Of a stretch of DNA of 64,000 bases, positions 58,286-64,000 are shown one piece after another. The stretch spans positions 8,198,585 to 8,262,584 of the forward strand of contig NC_062978.1 of the NCBI RefSeq assembly GCF_023078275.1, written 5' to 3'. The position numbers and the translations under genes are program-made. Numbering within the stretch: the first letter of the stretch is position 1; each line of letters begins with the position of its first letter. This DNA comes from Leguminivora glycinivorella (taxonomy: Eukaryota > Arthropoda > Insecta > Lepidoptera > Tortricidae). Below the pieces are notes generated by a model. The model was given only the letters and a program-made list of their open reading frames with translations. It made no database searches and had not been told where the DNA came from.

Positions 58286-58530
58286 TACAAGGTGCCCACG
58301 AGGAAAGGGAAATAATTAAACCACGCATTCCTGGGGCCAAAATAAAGAAAAAAGTTACATAGGTACAGCTGAGGAAATTTTGCCAAAATACATATTTTTT
58401 TTGCATTTTTTAAAACTATTTTAATGTATTTTTAAATAAAAAGTAAATGTTATTCAGAAACTGGCACTTGTACAATAAGTTTTAACGTTTTTTTCTGAAA
58501 ACTTCAGTTTTAAAGGTTTTCACTTCTCAC

Positions 58531-59699
58531 TTTTTAACCGTCGTCTCATATCTCTCAAGAAGGACGGTTATCAAGTCGTCTGTATGTTTTTTTTTATTTT
58601 TATTTTTTTTTATTTTTTGTTCCTCGATATCTCCGTCGTTACTGGACCGATTTTGAAAAATTTTTTTTTTGATTGAATGTATATGCATACAGATTGGTCC
58701 CATTTTTCTCAGAACCCAGTTCTGATGATGGTATCCTGGAGAAATCGAGGGAACTCCTCGAATCTGAAAGGCATACATATGGTGATTTTTGTGTTTTTAA
58801 AGGAACAGCATGCATTTAGGTACGGAACAGTGACATTTGGTGCAATGGAACTGCTGATGATGGCCAGAACGGAACTCTTCAAATCTGAACGGCACGCTTA
58901 TACTGACTTTGGTATTTTTATAAGAACAGCATGCACTTTCGTCCAGAACAGTGACATTTGGTGCAGTGGAATTGCTGATGATGGTCAGAACCGAATTTCT
59001 CAAATCTGAACGGCCCGCTTATAGTGACTTTGGTATTTTTATAAGAACAGCATGCACTTTCGTCCAGAACAGTGACATTTGGAGCAGTGGAACTGCTGAT
59101 GATGGCCAGAACCAAACTCCTCAAATCTGAACGGCACGCTTATAGTGACTTTGCCATTTTTATAAGAACAGCATGCGCTTACGTCTAGAACAGTGACATT
59201 TGGTACAGTGGAACTGCTGATGATGGTCAGAACCGAACTCCTCAAATCTGAACGGCACGCTTATAGTGACTTTGGTATTTTTATAAGAACAGCATGCACT
59301 TACGTCCAGAACAGTGACATTTGGTGCAGTGGAACTGCTGATGATAGTCAGAACCGAACTCCTCAAATCTGAACGGCACACTCATAGTGACTTTGGTATT
59401 TTTGTAAGAAAAGCATGCATTTAAGTTCAGAACAGTGATATTTATTTAGTTATGTTTGTTAAGCATATTGAGTTTTCAAGTCAAAGTTTGTCAAGCTTCG
59501 ATTTCTTATAATATAATCGGATTCATGAGGAATTGAGGAAACTCCTCAAACCTTAACGTTATACGTATATTCATTTGTGTTGCCATCTAATAATTAAAGC
59601 ATTAAAAGCAGTTTTAAAAAATACTTACACATTTCTACATAATCCAACATTCGCAAGTAGCTTTCACCAGAACCCGAAAGGCGACGGTTTTTTTTTCTG
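58531..59699 (+). repeat. TTTTTAACCG-type dispersed repeat with 121-bp tandem units
   Basis: The start TTTTTAACCG, AAGGACGGTTATCAAGTCG, T-rich and TGGACCGATTTTGAAAAATT, and the end AACCCGAAAGGCGACGGTTT, match a ubiquitous lepidopteran repeat family. It is nested in the TIR element at 58286-59930 and contains the minisatellite at 58800-59430. A second, truncated copy is at 747-905. Confidence 0.65.
58800..59430. repeat. Minisatellite, about five 121-bp units
   Basis: GAACAGCATGCAYTTNNGT starts at about 58803, 58924, 59045, 59166 and 59287, an exact 121-bp period, with a weak sixth unit at 59408. Units also share AGTGACATTTGG, TGGAACTGCTGATGATGG and AAATCTGAACGGCACGC. The overlapping minus-strand frames of about 68 codons, spaced exactly 121 bp apart, are repeat artefacts. 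Confidence 0.9.
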
Positions 59700-60140
59700 A
59701 AAAATTATTGATATCTATCAATGAGGATAGTGACACTATTCTCCATAATGACATGAACGCCGTTAAAAAAGCCTATTGTAGAGGTACTGAGTAACAACAA
59801 GAAAAAAAAACATTTGGTAATAACTCTGAAACTAGGCGAAATCCAGAAAAGTTGTATATCGCATTTAAGTCTTAAAATGGGATCGGAATACGCAATTCAA
59901 ATTATTCCCTTTCCTCATGGGCACTTTGTAGAAAAATGACTATTTCGACAGTTTAGCTCCGATGCAGAACGGAGATGTCGAAATAACAAAGCATTTTATT
60001 TATTTTTATTTAAAGTCCGCGTATCTCAATCGCGACATCTTATAAAACCACTAGCAAGAAATTATTGTGTAAGTTTATACTGCTTACTATTAGATGATGA
60101 TCAATTCAATGCCAAAATCGTAAGGATAAAATCCGCTAAT

Positions 60141-60225
60141 TGTACTATCAGCAGCAAAAGTGCATGGAGAAGTTATGAATGAATTCATTGATAATTTGCT
60201 ATGCACTTTTGCAGCTGATAGTACA
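60141..60225. mobile_element. Palindromic MITE, 85 bp (TGTACTATCAGC family, copy 2)
   Basis: TGTACTATCAGCAGCAAAAG mirrors CTTTTGCAGCTGATAGTACA. Nearly the same sequence as 22373-22458, including the ATTCATTGATAA loop. Confidence 0.85.
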
Positions 60226-61013
60226 TGTTATTGAGCAAAATTGACTATTTATTAGTAACGTAAAAAACAACGCGATAATGTACAAAAGACTATCCAACAA
60301 AAATTACACTTGGTTCAAATACGTACCCTTCAAAACAAATACTGTCCTCTAAATTTGAGGCGAAGTAAAGTGAGTAAGTTGTCGTTGTAGAGTTTATGAG
60401 TGGGCCAAGCGGGACAAGTTCTGAACTCCAACTGCTGCGAGCAAAGTGTTTGCGGGGACTCGCCTTTGCGCGTTACTTCCAAGCCATTTCGCGATCTCTG
60501 AATGACAAGCTAACTCGGCACATCTGCCATAAAAACTATGGCAGTTATCAAAGAATCTGTGCGAGTTAAATCTTACGGAATCTGGAAATTGTATGTTTCA
60601 ATGCGTGTGTGAAAAAAGTGTTATTCGAGTTTCGATGGCCACTCCCGCTCCCCGCTGAAAGTGCCTCTCACCCCCTCTCGGTTACCTCACAGTTACCGCC
60701 TGTCAAAAACGCGAACAGTTGACCTGTCATATCCCACTCATACAAGAATGATACGCGTTTACCTACACGAGCTTCGAGTGTGTGCTAGGAACGCGCCTCT
60801 TTCATATATTTGATCGCCAGTGTCCGAGGTGTGATTACGTTCTACGAGTATACGAGTATACAGACATACTTAAGTTTAGAGTTAATAAATAATCATAATC
60901 ATAATCTTTATGGTTTGTGAGAAATGGGTTACATTGCCAGTAATACTATTGTAACAATTAAAGGCGTACCTATTCTAACTATAGATATGGGTGTCTGAGG
61001 CTCGCGAATCCTC
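60226..61013. other. Unique sequence with one imperfect hairpin
   Basis: 60511-60568 can fold: AACTCGGCACA pairs with TGTGCGAGTT and CTGCCATA with TATGGCAG, but a 13-nt one-sided bulge separates the two stems. 60640-60830 is GC-richer. No gene. Confidence 0.3.
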
Positions 61014-61245
61014 AAGCTAGGAACATACTACGCGGACGTCCGTCGTAAAACGACCGCGACCGCGACCTATCAGTGTGCACGGAACAAAACATCCAGAGAG
61101 CCAGATTTCGATCGGACGTCCGTGCGCTCAAGGCCACGTCCGCGTCCGTCGACCGATAGTTTGCACGGTTATGTGTATTTCCATTGTCCAGATTCCCGTC
61201 CACGGTCGATTTACGACGGACGTCCGCGTAGTGTGTTCCTAGCTT
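61014..61245. mobile_element. GC-rich foldback MITE, 232 bp (AAGCTAGGAAC ends)
   Basis: AAGCTAGGAACATACTACGC, GGACGTCCGTCGTAAAA on the left mirror TTTACGACGGACGTCCGCG, TAGTGTGTTCCTAGCTT on the right. Inner parts (GTGCACGG, CGGACGTCCG) add secondary palindromes. Short Arg/Ser-rich frames are shadows of the palindrome. Confidence 0.8.
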
Positions 61246-61953
61246 CATCCACGACACGTTGTCGTTCTGCCTCTAGTGCCTCTACGACACATTTTCGCTA
61301 CATAGGTACAGGTAAATCCGTGTTAGATCAGGTAGTGAATGTGTTAAAATCTTGAACTTATACCAATTTTTGGCACTAGTTGCCAGGAAACCCCCATAAT
61401 CCAAAGACTCGTAACAAAGAACTGGGAAAACGCCATGAGCTTATATCTGTTTAATTATGTTTACATCATTCAGGTTCTACTAATGTAATGAACTGCAACG
61501 GACGAAATAAAACGCAATTAAAACGGACATTGACAGGGATTGTTGAAATTTTGATTCATATTCACACTCCTGCCTTCACGCGTGCCGCGCATCCGGAAAT
61601 CTGCATTACATATAAATGTGTAATTCGGTAATTTAAAAATGCTGTCATTACAAGTAGTACCATTCATGATTCATAGCATAGTAATGCAGTAGGGTGCAAG
61701 AGATATGAGGAGTTCGTTTACTCGAGCACCGAGAATTCCGTACAATACTCAATTGTTTTATGTAAAAGGATTTACAAGCTATCGCAGTCGTTACGTCTAG
61801 AATTAGAAACACGATTATGTGGGTAAGCCTATAAATAGGTTAATTCAGTGATAGGTATCACAAGTGTCGTGTGGTGTAAAATAGAGCGTAGGTTTTTGTC
61901 TAAACACGCAAAAGCACTACGACTGTTATCTGTCCAAACAGCTGGAGCCGGCT
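61246..61953. other. Unique sequence, no gene seen
   Basis: No recognised feature. Confidence 0.4.
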
Positions 61954-62574
61954 CGAAACGAGCAGGCAAATGAGCCGACTTGAACAACTTGGAACTCGAT
62001 GTGAACAGTACTTGTTGCGAGTTTTTATTAACGATAGCAAGAATGTCCCAAAAGTGCCATTCATTGTATGAAGAAATTGAAGAGGCCTTCTATCCAAAGT
62101 ATCCAAACGTGCAATCGTACACGCTCCATATAGTACTTTTCTCTCTCTCTCTATCGGTTTTCTGTATTGGAACGTCAGAACTAATTGCGTATCGTCTGTA
62201 CTGGAGGAGCATCAAAAATTGCTCGTTTAGCCTGAGATACCCAGCCGGCCTCGCCAAAATGAGAAATGACGCTATTATGTGACGATCGAAATGCTCACGC
62301 CAATACAAACTATGATACGCTACGGAGCGTAAGGGATTCTGATGTTGGCTAGGCTCTCTAACGGCTTTTTTCAGTTAGTGACCGTGATTAACTTTTTAAT
62401 TTTGTCGAGCTCTCGATATTTCTACGCAGTTGCATGTATCATGATCACGGAAAAGCCATTTTTCAGCACCAAAAATAATACGTATCTACGTTTTCAAAAC
62501 TCATGGTAATACTTACCTAGACTATTCATATCGAGTTCCAAATCACTCAAGTCGGCTCATTTGCTTTCTCGTTT
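61954..62574. mobile_element. Inverted-repeat element with 57-bp arms
   Basis: CGAAACGAGCAGGCAAATG, AGCCGACTTGA and TTGGAACTCGAT (61954-62010) are mirrored by ATCGAGTTCCAA, TCAAGTCGGCT and CATTTGCTTTCTCGTTT (62521-62574). The arms are about 85% identical by eye. The 510-bp interior carries an open frame of about 100 codons. It could be a small transposon or a local inverted duplication. Confidence 0.55.
61980..62282 (+). CDS. Unrecognised open frame, about 100 codons
   Basis: The frame is open from a TTG at 61980 to TGA at 62280; the first ATG is at 62043 (MSQKCHSLYEEIEEAFYPKY), leaving 79 codons. A hydrophobic stretch (IVLFSLSLSVFCIGTSELIA) could be a membrane segment. Its 5' end overlaps the left inverted arm. 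I do not recognise it; chance or a transposon remnant is at least as likely as a gene. Confidence 0.15.
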   Translation: MNNLELDVNSTCCEFLLTIARMSQKCHSLYEEIEEAFYPKYPNVQSYTLHIVLFSLSLSVFCIGTSELIAYRLYWRSIKNCSFSLRYPAGLAKMRNDAIM

Positions 62575-63395
62575 CCCACAGATTAATTGCGCGCTATATG
62601 CATTCAGTCGGATTTTTCGTAATTGAAAGATCGCAGCGAGACAGCGCCGCGGGTCCCCTCGGAGACGTAAGCGTTGTTTTATGGCCGTCGTGCCGCCAAC
62701 AAAGTTCGGCAACTGCTTTATGATCCTAATTTATAAGTGAGCGTCGAGACTATTTACGACTCTTTCTCCCGCGAGTGCGTTACAGCCACACTTCTGATAC
62801 ATTTACACATGTTCTTGCGAGTTTCAACTGTTAAACTTTCCAGTCGTGTGAGGTCTTTAGTAAGCTCCAGAAGTGTCACAAACTAATTCGATTTATTTCT
62901 TAGTTTGAAGTTCAAGTTCGGTTTGTGATTTGAGCGCTCAAACAACGATATTAATATGATACCTTCCTCTAAAATATAATATAACAAAAATACTCACGGC
63001 TTGTAACAAATGTGCAAATCACACAAATTATTAAGGCAAAGAAGAGACCGATCGCTGCTTATACTAAATACTTACTGGCCAACTGTTACGTTAAATAAAC
63101 TTATTGCAAGTTTATTATTCCCTTTGTTGTTCAAGAAGGCGTACTCTCAATGTACGAGAGAGTTTTATAATATAATCTCTATCTCTAGTGGCTTTACATG
63201 AAATTTTGGAAGCATAAATTAATTTTCAATTTCCCTTTGACGTTTCGCTGAGCTGGGCGATCATGTCTCCCAGGCGAGGTATTAATCCGAACATGACACC
63301 GCGAGCCTACTGCGCCACACACTCACACCACAGGGTCTCACCTAGTGCTCTATTCATGTAAACTGATGTCTCATAGTTTTACTCGATTCGTTAAG
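62575..63395. other. Unique sequence, no gene seen
   Basis: 62620-62700 is GC-richer. No recognised gene or repeat. Confidence 0.35.
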
Positions 63396-63555
63396 GTTAT
63401 TTGTGTATTATACATGGATAACATCCATGATTCAGGAACATCGGTGTTCATACTGTTCATCACACAAATAAATGCCCTTACCGGGATTCGAACCCAGGAC
63501 CATCGATTTAGCAAACAGGGTCCCTATACCTACTGACTACGTTAGACCGGTCGTC
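63396..63555 (-). mobile_element. tRNA-derived SINE head, minus strand
   Basis: On the minus strand it begins GACGACCGGTCTAACGTAG, has the B box GGTTCGAATCC (63482-63496 region) and continues GGTAAGGGCATTTATTTGTG and GTTCCTGAATCATGGATG. It is the same family as 9737-9988 but lacks the 3' tail within recognisable distance. Confidence 0.7.
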
Positions 63556-63879
63556 AAATATAATTTTCTAGACAAAAATAGACAGATGGACGGACGGACC
63601 AAAACATAAGGGTTAGGTTTTTGCTACTTTAAGCAATAAACAATTGTACCGAAATATTTTATTTTATTGGTAAACCAACTTAAATCTATCTTTACAGGTT
63701 AGGCTAATGCGATAGATAAGCGAAGCAAACAATAACACAGTTATAGATAGAAATAATACTCTTTATTTGCATACCTCATCAAAAAATACAGTGGAGACAA
63801 AACAAATGATGAGTTATTACCAGTATAAAAAACTTTGACGACGTGATTCGTTCGTGTCAATCCTTGTTTTATGTTATTA
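63556..63879. other. Unique AT-rich sequence, no gene seen
   Basis: Contains a short GACAGATGGACGGACGGACC run (about 63581-63600) typical of repeat ends. Nothing else recognised. Confidence 0.35.
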
Positions 63880-64000
63880 ACCCCCGACGCAAAAACGACG
63901 GGGTGTTATAAGTTTGACGTGTCTGTCTGTCTGTCTGTTTGTCTGTCTATCTGTGTGTATGTCTGTCTGTGGCATCGTAGCTCCTGAACGGAACCGATTT
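63880..64000 (+). repeat. Start of a CCCCCGACGCAAAAACGACG-type repeat, cut by the window end
   Basis: ACCCCCGACGCAAAAACGACG, GGGGTGTTATAAGTTTGAC, a (GTCT)n run (63921-63970) and GTAGCTCCTGAACGG match a widespread insect dispersed repeat. The element continues beyond the window. Confidence 0.6.

Larger units (their letters stand above)
58286..59930. mobile_element. TIR element (TA-CAAGGTGCCCAYGAGG ends) hosting another repeat
   Basis: TACAAGGTGCCCACGAGGAA and GGGAAATAATT on the left mirror AATTATTCCC and TTTCCTCATGGGCACTTTG-TA on the right. TA at both edges would fit a Tc1/mariner-type insertion. No transposase is present; the centre is filled by the repeat at 58531-59699. Confidence 0.65.

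Noticed and set aside
58797..59381. Four overlapping minus-strand frames of about 68-73 codons with a Cys/His-rich look (CCSYKN, KCHCS)
   Set aside because: They are spaced exactly 121 bp apart and are copies of the minisatellite unit read in different frames; the apparent zinc-finger pattern comes from the repeat.

Overview
The window reads as non-coding, transposon-rich DNA of a moth or butterfly (Lepidoptera). The evidence is the set of families present: Helitrons ending in a GC hairpin plus CTAG, a tRNA-headed SINE with an ATTTATTTA tail, a Ty3/Gypsy element with very short LTRs that looks like the mag lineage, Copia and BEL/Pao remnants, several LINE remnants, many short palindromic MITEs, and TTAGG (insect telomere motif) dimers inside minisatellites. 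No multi-exon host gene, tRNA gene, rRNA gene or CRISPR array is evident. The only host-like coding candidate is a short first exon at 49203-49285 that ends in a strong splice donor.

Layout. 1-905: 3' end of a BEL/Pao retrotransposon inserted in an older repeat. 2860-7731: two Helitron-type elements in tandem, same orientation. They share their flanking sequence, but one carries a long (GGGATA)n array and the other a long (GGGACA)n array at the same internal place. 7732-22458: mostly unique AT-rich DNA with a SINE, LINE tails, short Helitrons and MITEs. 22918-28624: a nest in which a MITE of about 0.3 kb has been split by a rearranged Copia element, a small TIR element and a long-TIR mariner-like element that itself holds a dead LINE. 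28625-39163: unique DNA with MITEs, a LINE 3' end, a telomere-motif minisatellite and possible conserved non-coding blocks. 39164-44051: a complete-looking Gypsy insertion with apparently identical 124-bp LTRs, a perfect 5-bp target duplication and a 1100-codon pol, but no gag. 44052-50834: GC-rich minisatellite, GC islands, the candidate exon and an ORF1-only LINE copy. 50835-51872: a TIR element with the second telomere-motif minisatellite. 51873-64000: unique DNA with more TIR elements, a 121-bp minisatellite, MITEs and a second SINE.

The most interesting signals are: (1) the two Helitron paralogues whose hexamer arrays have been homogenised to units differing by one base; (2) a Copia insertion whose two outer ends are both the U5 end of the LTR, in inverted orientation, yet which is flanked by a perfect 5-bp target duplication, so the rearrangement probably preceded integration; (3) the recent gag-less Gypsy with an open pol. 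All family names come from motif recognition by eye; no database search was run.
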